Shown here: positions 54,701 through 64,000 of the stretch, one piece after another
Numbering within the stretch: position 1 is the first letter of the stretch
How the letters are laid out: each line of letters starts with the position of its first letter
From: Bretschneidera sinensis
Lineage: Eukaryota > Streptophyta > Magnoliopsida > Brassicales > Akaniaceae
DNA length: 64,000 bases
Direction: 5' to 3'
NCBI GenBank assembly: GCA_023935145.1
Contig: CM043700.1
Coordinates: 69,091,620 to 69,155,619, forward strand
The notes under the pieces: model-generated
Told to the model about the DNA's origin: nothing
What the model saw: the letters and a program-made list of their open reading frames with translations, nothing else
Database searches by the model: none
Program-made: the position numbers and the translations under genes

Positions 54701-56283
54701 TTTCATGCCAATAAACTTCACCTAAGAAATTCTATAGGATTCATTAGGATTAGAAATCATTCGCCATACAAGGTTATAGATTTATACTTTTACTCAATGG
54801 AGATTTTGTTGAAAATTTGGAGACGAGTTCATGAGCCAATAAAGAGTTCGGTCTCTAAGCATATCCATACGAGCAATAAGAACTAGAGATGTCCAATCAA
54901 ATATGACCGAAAATTATAGAGTGCTAGCTCTTAAGATTTTCGATTTTTGTCTTGTCGAGCGAGAGCTTAAGATCTGATCTCAAAATTAAAATTCTGATCA
55001 TTAGGGTTTTCATCAAATAAAAGTCCAATTTATATAGAACCTTTACTCCTAAAGGCTCTAGGATTTTTAGAATTATAATTAAATTTCTAGTTTAATTTAA
55101 TTCATAGAAATCTCTCCATTAGCCCCTTAATTTCTCTATTCTTACAATTTTTCTATTGTGTGTCACCCTATAGGTTCAATATTGCATTGGCAGTAGCTTG
55201 TAACTTTTACACATCAATTCAATTGGATACCGTCCAATTAATTAAAACTTCTTATAATTAGTTTGAAATAAAACTCCTTTTAATTCCACCTTTAATGGAA
55301 ATTAATTAATTACAATTAATTATCATAACTTCTACAAATCATAAATGACACCTAGCAGTATATCATGATTACCTAGACAATATGAATTTATATGAACCTT
55401 TCTGTTGTCAGATACCATACAATTCAATCATTCCATTATGCAATGCCCCTTATTAACCTAAGGTATGGAATTACTGTCAAAACTTAATTATTTAATCATA
55501 TGAATCTCAATCTCAAGTCCATAACTTAAATTGTGAAATTAAAAACTCTTCTTTTTTTTTTAATTTTCACCCCACTTTGGCCAAGAAATTTCCAAATTAT
55601 GACTTAATCAGATCACATATCAAATTTTCTCTCTTTTACTTAGTGTGACGGATCCTCTATTGTACAGTCATATACCTCCATGCATAAGTGATCTTACCTA
55701 ATTACTACCTTTATGTGGTCCATGATTAGAACCACTTTTAAGTAGCATGAAAGCATGGTGGCCTATACAAAATGTATCCATGGTGCCTTAATTCTAAGGA
55801 TCACACGCATAACTACAACATAAGAACTCCTACTGACAGCCAGTAAAATTTCAATTCGGAATTGTTTATATCAAGTCAGTTTGGTGTACATGTTCTCAAC
55901 AAGCACCTACATAACCTCTTTTAGTATCTTATACACTAATGACCATAAAATCAATCACCCTCAATTCCTTGAGGAAACATAGTATGTACTAATCTCTCCA
56001 GAGTCACTAACTCTATTCTTAGTGACTCTATGATTAGGAACATTTAAGAATAAATCTTAAGGAAGTACATCTCATAAGCATGATCTTATCATGGTGCTTC
56101 TTTTCATTGCTTCTATTCTATGGGCTTTTATCAAGTAAACACATTTAACTATTGGAATTAAAACATGATAAATATTATTATTGCAATAATTAATAAATTT
56201 TTCAATAAATGAATAAGATCAATTACAAGTAATATGCCTAGACATTGATGCTATTTGCTTATAGGGCACATTACTATTAATTT
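54700..56283 (-). repeat. Copia LTR (Angela-like), probably solo, inside F gag
   Basis: On the minus strand it opens near AGTAATGTGCCCTATAAGC, close to the widespread copia LTR opening of Angela-type elements. It continues as AT-rich LTR-like DNA and has a TATA box at 55029-55037. F gag is legible on both sides. The left limit is approximate and I could not identify a target duplication. Confidence 0.6.
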
Positions 56284-56866
56284 GTCCCCTTGCTTTTGAA
56301 CTTATCCTCTATGTGTTTTTCAATCTCCTAGAGCTTTCTATCTAGCTCAGTGTTGTCTCTTGAATTCAAGGAATGGTCTTCTCCACATCGGGAAGAAGAT
56401 CCTATTTCAAATTCAGTAGCATGACGGCTTTGATTAGGACTTTGAGGTCATCTTTCTGATTCACTCCTTGTGTGCCTTGACTGTCGAGGGCTTTCTCATC
56501 ATGATTCTTGAGGTCTGTTCTCTTGAATTAGGTTTCCAACCCAATACTACCAGATTTTCCACTTACTGAGTTACTTCATTAAACTATCCTTTCCTAATTA
56601 TAGCATCCGGGTAAAGCTGTTCCTTTAGTGTGTAGAATTCTTCGATCAAGATTGTTGCGATGTGACAGGGTGTGTTTCGAAGCAATAGTTGCACTATTCC
56701 CCTGCAAATAGGTCTTTGTTGCTTTCAGCGACCTCTCGAATTGGGGGAAAATCTGGATTTCAGTTTTCAAGGTGCAAACTGAGGACAGTTCTAGCCTGAG
56801 CTACAGCGTCGACGGCGACAACAACGCCAGTGATAACTTTCTTAGTTTTGCTTATGGTCGACATCG
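56284..56866 (-). pseudogene. Gag N-terminal part of F
   Basis: The frame starts with the ATG at 56866: MSTISKTKKVITGVVVAVDA, then ARTVLSLHLEN and a stop near 56780. Further pieces (PDFPPIREVAESNKDLF, LDRKL, EIEKHIEDKFKSKG) follow in other frames up to the copia LTR. The wording resembles the N-terminal region of Tat/Ogre-type gag, but this region is poorly conserved. Confidence 0.6.
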
Positions 56867-56999
56867 TCTAACATATGAGTTCTTTTTTTGTGATTTCACA
56901 AAAATGTCGCTAATCTGTTGATTCCAGAAACTTGATGGTCAATTTTGCGAGCACTGCGAACACCTGGACATACTAGAACACGCAATTTAAAAAGTCACC

Positions 57000-57371
57000 C
57001 GAGGTTGGGTTCTTTGGGGGAACTCTCCAATGCTTAAGTCAGTACTCTATAGAAGGAATTAGTGTATTGAGAGGGCTTAGAGAGATTATGAGATGTACCT
57101 ATGAAGTGATAGGAGCCCCTTTTATATAGTGCTTTAAAATAGAGTCCAATTAAGAAAGGTGTGGAGAGTGACTTATTCTACAATAATTAGGATTCTTACC
57201 TTGTTATGGTTTTCATTTAGCTAAGGTTCATAGGTGAAGTTACCATTTTCCCTAGCCACATGTAACTTTCTGATTGGTTGGTGCATTTGAATTGTGGGTT
57301 TACCCTTTTTTCTCATTAAAAATGTCAAGTGTCATCATCCAATTGACGAAGGAAAATAACCTCACACCACA
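57000..57371 (-). repeat. Probable 5' LTR of F
   Basis: Ends TCACACCACA on the plus strand (TGTGGTGTGA on the minus) and has a strong minus-strand TATA box at 57121-57129 (TATATAAAAGGGG region). The inner boundary is approximate and no second copy exists to confirm it. Confidence 0.5.
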
Positions 57372-57566
57372 AATTTTTTTTTTTTTGAATTCTCTATATA
57401 AGAATTCAGGTTGGATCCATCACTCTTAATGTAAAAAAAAAAATGAACATTCTAAATTTGTAAAAGTTATTACTACTATTTTTTTTTCTTTACTGGATGA
57501 AGTGAATACAAATAACATACTATGATCTGTATAGCGGAGGTCCACATATTGAAGTCTGCATTGAGT
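57372..57566. other. Spacer between F and the palindrome
   Basis: Poly-T and poly-A runs; no gene seen. Confidence 0.5.
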
Positions 57567-57880
57567 TTTGGTATGACTAAGCTAAACGATTTGAGACCTG
57601 TCAATCACACGAATAATAAAAATAAGCAGAAAGAAAATAATAAGACACGATATAGCTAGGTTCACATTAGATAAGGGTTACGTCCTGCAAGAATTTTCAC
57701 TATAATCCGCCTCCCAAATCTCTAGTATGTTTTTGGGAGGCTGATTATAATGAAACTTCTTACAGGACGTAGCCTGATTCTGGCGTGAACTTGGGTATAT
57801 CATGTCTTATTATTTTCTTTCTGTTTATTTTCATTATTTGCTTGATTGACAGGTCTCGAATCGTTCATTTAGTATCAAAG
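57567..57880. repeat. Long imperfect palindrome at the start of element I
   Basis: Arms 57567-57716 and 57734-57880 are inverted copies of about 150 bp with a 17-base loop. Matching blocks include GAGACCTGTCAATCA, CAGAAAGAAAATAATAAGAC and CCTCCCA/TGGGAGG. The right arm ends in the primer site of copia I, so it is probably the end of its LTR, and the left arm is an inverted copy. Confidence 0.88.
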
Positions 57881-57882
57881 CC
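57869..57882 (+). other. Primer-binding site of I, degenerate initiator-Met type
   Basis: TTAGTATCAAAGCC differs from the usual TTGGTATCAGAGCC by two bases. Confidence 0.7.
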
Positions 57883-57908
57883 TTGTGTTTGAGGATTAAT
57901 GATCAGAG

Positions 57909-58734
57909 ATGTCGATTGGATCACAAATTGAAATCAAAAAGTTTGGAATGAAGAGCTTTGAGTTGTGGAAACTTAAGATGGATGATTTACTCGTGGATAA
58001 AGACCTAAGGACGGTGATAGTTGATGAGAAACTGAAGAGTACGACGAGCATGATGGCAGTGTTCATGGCAGAGGTGGTTTCGGCGTCATCTTCAGCGGCG
58101 ATCATGAAGTGGGAGAAGCTCAGTCGGAAGTCAAAAAATATTTGCATAGCTGATTCTGTCCTGATAAACTTTTTTGGAGAGAAGACATCAAAAGAACTTT
58201 GGAGGAAGCTTCAAAGCCTTTATCAGAGTAAATCTCTGGTAAACAAACTGTTTCTGCGGAAGAAGTTGTACAATTTTCGAATGGCTGATGGCGATTCTTT
58301 CTCTACTCAGCTACATGAGTTCAACACTTTGATAGGTCAATTATTGTCCATCAATGTTGATATGACAGATGAAAATAAGGCTATTACAATGCTCTATTCA
58401 CTACCTGATTCGTGGGATAATTTGATAGTTGCGATTAGTAGTGGTACGACTGATCTGTTCCTTAAGAGTGTGGTGGCGGTTTTAATGTTTGAGGAGATTA
58501 GGCGGTAGGGTACAGAGAAATCATTGAATGAGGCTTTATCTGTGATAGGGTGAACCAATGATAGAGACTACAAGAACTTTGGTGATAAATCCAAGTGCAG
58601 GGGAAGATCGAAAAATAGGGATAAATCTGGGTTGAAGTGCAGGAAGCCCGGGCATCTGAAGAAGGATTGCAGAAGTAAAAGTGTGAACCCTGAAAAATGA
58701 ACATGAGAAATATCAACTTTAAGAAACAAGAACC
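57909..58734 (+). pseudogene. Copia gag of I
   Basis: An open frame of 199 residues (57909-58508) starts MSIGSQIEIKKFGMKSFELW and holds the full UBN2-type gag domain: LWRKLQSLYQSKSLVNKLFL, then FNTLIGQLLSINVDMTDENK and LPDSWDNLIVAIS. A stop at 58506 is followed by a readable end with the zinc knuckle LKCRKPGHLKKDCRS at about 58633-58680. Stops at 58550 and 58698 lie around it. The gag core itself is undamaged. Confidence 0.9.
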
Positions 58735-59133
58735 AAGATTATGATACTAGTGACTTATATATGGCGTCCTATTTGGCTCAATCAAATCGAAGTGTCTAGA
58801 TAATTGACGCAGACGCATCCTTTCACAAGATACCTCACAAAGACCAATTTCGTGAGTATGAAACCTTTGATGGGGTAAATGTTTTATTGGGAGATATCTC
58901 CGGTGAAAATTATTGGTGGTGGGAAGGTGAATATGAATGATGGGACGGTCAGGACACTTCCAGGTGTGATGCATATTTCGGGTCTCAACAGGAACTTGGT
59001 GTTAGTCAGCAAGATGATGGACGGGGGAGTGAGTTTCAGCTATGAAAAAAATTCATGCAAGATGACTTATGGATCGCTAGTAATCGCATGAGGTATTTGG
59101 TATAGTACATTGTACAATTTCCCAGGAAGTATA
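58735..59133 (+). pseudogene. Copia protease/GAG-pre-integrase of I
   Basis: A TAG at 58797-58799 directly precedes IIDADASFHKIPHK, where the usual D-S-G reads D-A-D. FREYETFDGVNVLLGD follows, and after a frameshift KVNMNDGTVRTLPGVMHISG and VLVSKMMDGGVSFSYEK. H interrupts it after NFPGKY. Confidence 0.85.
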
Positions 59134-59402
59134 TGTAATACCCATGTTCTTAAAGTATGGGTAAAGAAGTAATTTAAAAATATGAAAAAAAAAACTGACG
59201 CGTGGTGGCATAAAAAAAATCGTCCGGAAGGACAAAGGACAAAAGAAAAAGAAAAAAAAAGTTTTGGTTTAAAAAAAAAGAAGAAAATGTGGCAACATGT
59301 GGCAACACCTATTGCCAAAAGAAGTTTGTAGTGCTGCATGTAAGGCAGCACTACCTATTCATGGCAACAATATAAGGGAGGAAGTGCTGAGACTTAACTT
59401 TA

Positions 59403-59465
<63 letters not shown>

Positions 59466-61107
59466 ATTTAGTTTATTACTTATCTGTTTGGTTTTCCTTC
59501 AACTACGATTCAGTTACTCTATTTCTTTAAACACTTGGGGAGCGAACGAAAGGTTGAAAGAGCAAAATTTTGAAGGGGTTTACGGGAGAATTTTATAGAG
59601 AACCACGGGAAGCTCTAAGAAAAACATAAGGTAATAACATGAGTTTTATTTTTGAAATCTAGCATACATGAAATTTCCCGGAATTCAAAGTGAGAATTTT
59701 CAAAGGATGTGAAATATGGAAGAATTGAAGGATAAATTAGAAATTTTAATATAAATATAAATATTATATCAAGTGTTGACTATCAGCAACCAGGGAAAAT
59801 TGCTGAGAGGAACAGAAAAGGCAAGGAGATGATCCACGGGTAACTCTAAGTTCTACGTGATGAGTTAGATTTACTTAAAGTAATCAAGATAAATATGAAA
59901 TATATAGTGATAATATTAGAATAAATCGTTAACTTATGATTTGTTGATAGATGAAAGTTGGTCGATAGATATGATAGGAATAGTGGATGTGTAAAGAATT
60001 ATTTTATGAGAAATAATATTATTAGAATAATGAGTCGATTTAATAATAAAAGTGATAAAAGAAATTCTTGATGAGCTATGGTTGATGATTTGATATGATT
60101 TATGAGAAGAGGAAATTTAGTGGATCTTGACGAGCTATGGTTGATAAATTGATGTGATATATGAGGAGAAAAAATTAGTAAAATTGATCAAATAATAATT
60201 TGAGAAAAAGCTGGATAGCTAAATTAAATGTCTGAATACATGCTTGTTTTTATATTATTGTTCATATGCATATGCATGAAATAAAAGAATCGGAAGGGGG
60301 TCGGTCTAAATGAAAAACTGTGATAGCCGGTATATGTTGGAAATAAAAGAACTTGGAGGAGGCCGGTCTAAGATAAAAACATATCGACATGTGGGAAGAT
60401 GTTTCCTAATAATAATTCATGCATTGCATCTGTTTTAAATATTGATTGTATTACTGAAATGTTGAAGTGTTGTTTGTTGACAGTTATAGTGATAAAGAAA
60501 CACAGAAGTATGATATGATAAGAACTATCTAAATGGTAGATTATATGCTGTGAACCTCATAATGAAGTAATTATGAGATGATTGATGGTCTTAAGGTGAA
60601 CAAATATATAAGAATAAGAGATTGATATAGAATGAGACTTATGATATGTGTAGTGATAGTAGAATGCTATTATCAAGTTATATGAGATATAAATGATTAA
60701 ATATTAAAAAACTATTTATACAAGTTGAATACTTCTAGTAAATTTAATTCACTGAGCTTGTGAAGCTTATCCCTCATTGTACAATGATTTCAGGTAACAG
60801 GCAGGACAAATAGTTTGGTGAGTTGAGATTCAGATGAAATCATTATCTATAAACCACGTACGTCTCCACATCATCAGACTATTGAGAAAATAATTTAAAA
60901 TTTTATTTGTAAATATTCATGCATTTTACGTTGTATATAATGTTTAAATTAGGATCAGAATGATGTATCTCCCCTGTTGAGGGTTGAGGATTGATGAAAA
61001 AAAATTTGTAGGCGTTATTTTTCTTGTTGCATATATGTGTCGTGCTGGGATTTTCAAGATGTGACAACACCTTCTCAGGGGTGCCCAACCCGGGATGGGT
61101 CATTACA
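59134..61107 (+). repeat. 5' LTR of H
   Basis: TGTAATACCCATG..GTCATTACA, 1974 bp. It carries a (TA)n run at 59403-59461 and a degraded pair of the 36-bp units at about 60277-60371. The stretch near 60050-60180 contains a partial duplication (GATGAGCTATGGTTGATGAT and a near copy). Confidence 0.92.
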
Positions 61108-61111
61108 ATTT

Positions 61112-61124
61112 TGGTATCAAAGCA
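61112..61124 (+). other. Primer-binding site of H
   Basis: TGGTATCAAAGCA, a degenerate initiator-Met site 4 bases after the LTR. Confidence 0.82.
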
Positions 61125-61189
61125 TTAGGTTTTGTGATTCTGTAGACTGCATAAAAACAAGAAAGAGAAAGATTAAAACAAATTATATT

Positions 61190-62390
61190 CTAATGAATAG
61201 TATGAGGATGACACGTGGACGTGCTAGAGCTAGAGTTAGAGTTATTGATTTGAGAAGGTGTCATAAGCGCCCAATATTTTGATAAGTCGAGGTTGAGTCT
61301 AAATCTATGGTTCTTAAAAGGGAACGTGTTGACAGTATAATTGATATTAGTAAAGGTGTGAGAGAATCTGAAGTTAAAATAGATGATGCAAGATAAGCTC
61401 TTACACATGCTCTTAAGAAAATGAAAGTAACAAATGATAGAGTTGATAGTCTATAGCATAGACTTGATAAACAAGCTAGAGCAGTGTTTAAGGTTGTTGT
61501 AAATCCAGAAATGGTAAACGTTAAAAAGCGAAAAGGTGAGTTTATGCATGAGATGCAGGGAGATTATTTTGTTAGATATATTAAGTCGAATGCCTTATTG
61601 TTTAAAGGATCTATGAATCCTTTTAAGCCTGCATTTTGGGAGAAACATGTAGAGAGATTATTTGGTATTTTACCAGTAATTGATAGGCAGATGGTTTACT
61701 TTGCTTCGTTTGAGTTAGAAGGAGAAATTTTGGAATGGTGGGAGGATACTCTTCCTAGAGTAAGTGCATATGTTGATAGACCCTTAACCTGGAATAGGTT
61801 TAAGGAGGTTTTCCTTGATAAATACTTTCCTTAGACCTTTAGAGCCCAACAAGAAAGTGATCTTATTTATTTGAGGAAAATGTATTGACTATAACTCAGT
61901 ATGATAGCAGATTTGTGGTCTTGTCAATGGTTGTACCGAAAATGGTAGACCTAGAAGAGAAGAAGTGTAAGAAGTTCAAAGATGAACAATGTTTTAAGAT
62001 TTGATCGAAACTATCTTACACGAGGCATATGAATTATGTTATGTTGGCGAAAATAGCACTTCAGATTGAGAAGGATGTGATGAAATTTAGAGGTAGGAAG
62101 AGGTCTAGATTTAAGGAACCCAGAGATGGTACTAGCATGAGTGTGCAGGGTGAGAGACCACCCAGAGGAGGTGTTCCTTGTCACAAGGAACTGTAGTAAG
62201 GAGTCAGAGGCAAGCAAGATCTTTTTATTTATTGTAGCTCAAAATAATACTGGTGGGACCCCTAGATTTGTGAGACAGGTTATGGGAACTGAGAGTCATG
62301 GCAGGGGAAGTAAGTATGTCACCAAGGGGAAGTGGTAATCTAATGTATGATCGAGAGACAAAAGTTTGTTATAGATGTATTTAGATAAGA
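61190..62390 (+). pseudogene. Gag of H
   Basis: The best part, 61484-61834, encodes VVVNPEMVNVKKRKGEFMHE, then GSMNPFKPAFWEKHVERLFG, DRQMVYFASFELEGEILEWW and RFKEVFLDKYFP. A stop at 61832 is followed by EKKCKKFKDEQCFKI-like residues at about 61960 and HMNYVMLAKIALQIEKDVMK at about 62025-62085. The upstream part (MTRGRARARVRV, 61207 on) has frame breaks. The gag domain is clear, but it cannot be translated through. Confidence 0.87.
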
Positions 62391-62770
62391 TATTTATCCT
62401 AGAATTGTCCTAATTTGAAGTGCTTTGTATTTAGAAAAGGTGGACTTATCAATGTTGGTTGATCTTGGTGCAACCCATTCTTTTGCATCCAGTATTCATA
62501 TGAAGTCTATTAAAGTATGTATTAGTACTTTGATGCATAATATTATTGTTGAAGTTCTCACTAGAGATAGAGTGATAATCATAAATATTTACAAGGGTTG
62601 TGTGATTCGCATTAATGATAGAGAGTTTGAAATTGATTTGTTTTCTTTGAATATGATTAACTGTTTTAAGGAAAATTTAATGTTCAAGATACCTGGATAG
62701 GAAGAGTTTAACTTTCAAGGAAAAACTCAAGATACTTGTAAATTGTCATATTTTTGCTCTGACCACTAGA
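62391..62770 (+). pseudogene. Aspartic protease of H
   Basis: YLEKVDLSMLVDLGATHSFA at 62425 holds the protease Asp (DLGATHSF, the usual chromovirus motif), then VEVLTRDRVIIINIYKGCVI and NMINCFKENLMFKI. It is open over 62425-62700 and better kept than in G. Confidence 0.85.
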
Positions 62771-64000
62771 AGATGCTTGAAGAAAGGTTGTGAGGAGTAT
62801 TTGGCATACATAATGGATTCTAAAAAGGAAAATAGGAAGTTAGAATAAATCTTAGTAGTGAAAGATTATTCTAATATATTTCTTGATGAGTTGCCTAGTT
62901 GTCTCCCAGTAGAGAGATTAAATTATCTATTGATGTGATACCAGGTTCATCATATATATCTATAGCGCCCTACAGAGTGACACCCACTGAGTTAAGAGAG
63001 TTGAAAGTTCAAGAGTTGTTAGGTAAAAAATTTATTTGATTTAGTGTATTGTCATGAGAAGCCCACGTAGTGTTTGTGAAGAAGAAAGATAGAACGATGA
63101 GATTGTGTATAGACTACAAATAGTTGAATATGAAAACCATTAAGAACAAATATCCTTTACCCAGGATAGTCGATTTATTTGAAAAGTTATATGGAGTAAG
63201 GGTATTTGCAAAAATAGACCTGAGATTAGGTTATCACCAATTGAGGATAGAGAAGGGAGACGTACCGAAGACTGCTGCTAGGACATGTTATAGTCATAGG
63301 CTTCTTGTGATGTTATTTGGATTGATTAATGTTCTATAAACATTCATGGACTTGATGAATAAAATATCTAAACCATTTCTTGATAATCTTGTGGTTGTGT
63401 TCATTGGTAACATCTTGGTGTATTCTACGACTAAGGAAGAGCATGCAAAACATTTAGAAATCGTGTTGGAGATTTTGAAGAGAGAGATTGTATGCTATAA
63501 TTTTCTAAATGTGAATTTTGGCTGAATGAAATGACCTTCTTGGAACATGTAATATCTGGAGATGACATAACAGTTGATCTACAAATGGTGGAGGCAATGT
63601 TGAGTTGGGAGAGACCAACTAATGTGACTAAGTTTAGAATCTTCTTAGGGTTAGCTACTCATTATAGAAGATTCTTTCAGAATTTTTTCTATTATTGTAA
63701 TACTGTTGACTAGATTGACCAGGAAAGATGTGAGATTTGTATGGTCTAGGAGTGTGAGAAAAGTTTCCAATTTCTAAAAGAGAAATTAATTATAGTTCTA
63801 GTATTGGTGCTTCCTTTTGGTGATGAAGAATTTGTAGTGTATAGTGATGCATCCCATCAAGAGTCGGGATATGTGTTTATGCAACATGAGAAGGTAATGG
63901 CTTGTGCTTCTAGTCAATTGAGGAATAATTAGAGAAATTACCCTACCCATGACTTAGAGTTGACTACCATAATGTTTACTTTAAAGATTTGAGACATCAT
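62771..64000 (+). pseudogene. Reverse transcriptase/RNase H of H, runs off window
   Basis: Readable blocks are AHVVFVKKKDRTMRLCIDY (about 63062-63118), [47 protein letters not shown], and an active site that reads FIGNILVYS, in which both catalytic Asp positions are altered. [14 protein letters not shown] and RRFFQNF follow, and then RNase H (YSDASHQESGYVF, about 63841-63880). Stops occur at 63121, 63337, 63711 and others. The end lies outside the window. Confidence 0.88.

Larger units (their letters stand above)
42110..57371 (-). mobile_element. Element F: Tat/Ogre-like Ty3 retrotransposon, split and truncated
   Basis: Reading right to left: a probable 5' LTR (about 57371-57000), a gag start at 56866, gag interrupted by a copia LTR (56283 to about 54700), gag to 54405, element G, then gag end and protease, RT, RNase H and the start of integrase to 42110. 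Gag resumes in sense from SHLKSGSI at 54405 to ASFRDLSRAFVSHFF at 44736, so one gag spans G. The 3' half of integrase and the 3' LTR are missing. RNase H and integrase wording fits the Tat lineage. Confidence 0.82.
57734..59133 (+). mobile_element. Element I: copia retrotransposon, cut by H
   Basis: LTR end, primer site, gag, zinc knuckle and protease/GAG-pre-integrase are present on the plus strand, and then H begins at 59134. The rest of I lies beyond the window. Confidence 0.85.
59134..64000 (+). mobile_element. Element H: second Tekay/Del-like chromovirus, runs off window
   Basis: The LTR 59134-61107 and the body match G in order and wording, including the primer site, gag, protease and RT. 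The left flank is GTATA; the right end is outside the window. H and G are separate insertions of one family. Confidence 0.92.

Noticed and set aside
57372..57566. Host gene between F and I
   Set aside because: Only homopolymer runs and no coding signal.

Overview
The window is a block of nested transposable elements from a plant nuclear genome, and I see no complete host gene in it. A eudicot is likely but I cannot name the species. The evidence is Ty1/copia and Ty3/gypsy elements with plant-type primer sites (initiator-Met and Asp tRNA), CACTA transposon ends, a plant-type LINE fragment, long AT-rich spacers and one exon of a callose synthase gene. Elements are called A to K here.

Layout, left to right. 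1-6373: element A, an Athila-like Ty3 element on the minus strand that keeps an intact gag frame but has lost almost all of pol; its left LTR runs off the window. It sits in B, a decayed copia element on the plus strand (6374 to about 10342). 10345-12544: a callose synthase exon, a 161-bp tandem array, a terminal coding exon and the right end of a CACTA element (K). 12856-40338: a second, probably non-autonomous CACTA element (J). Inside J lie a LINE fragment and copia element C (plus); inside C is copia element D (minus); inside D is the Athila-like element E (minus). D and E have perfect 5-bp target duplications (TATTT and CTTCC), so this nesting is well supported.

40339-42109: CACTA-like subterminal repeats, very AT-rich DNA and a degenerate TTTAGGG-rich block. 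42110 to about 57371: element F, a Tat/Ogre-like Ty3 element on the minus strand. It is split by an Angela-like copia LTR (about 54.7-56.28 kb) and by G (44737-54400), a Tekay/Del-like chromovirus on the plus strand. G itself carries a solo copia LTR of the D type (50228-51205, duplication AAGAT). 57567-57880 is a long imperfect palindrome that leads into copia element I (gag 57909-58508). I is interrupted by H (59134 to the window end), a second member of the G family.

Relative ages follow from the nesting: E is younger than D, D younger than C; G is younger than F, and the solo LTR younger than G. Most coding regions are broken by stops, frameshifts and lost catalytic residues. Two exceptions are the gag of A and the 679-residue reverse transcriptase/RNase H frame of E. 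Points worth a second look are the gag-only derivative A, an LTR cassette shared by a Ty3 LTR and a copia LTR, the callose synthase exon beside the CACTA end, and hairpin-forming 36-bp repeats that differ in number between LTRs of one element.
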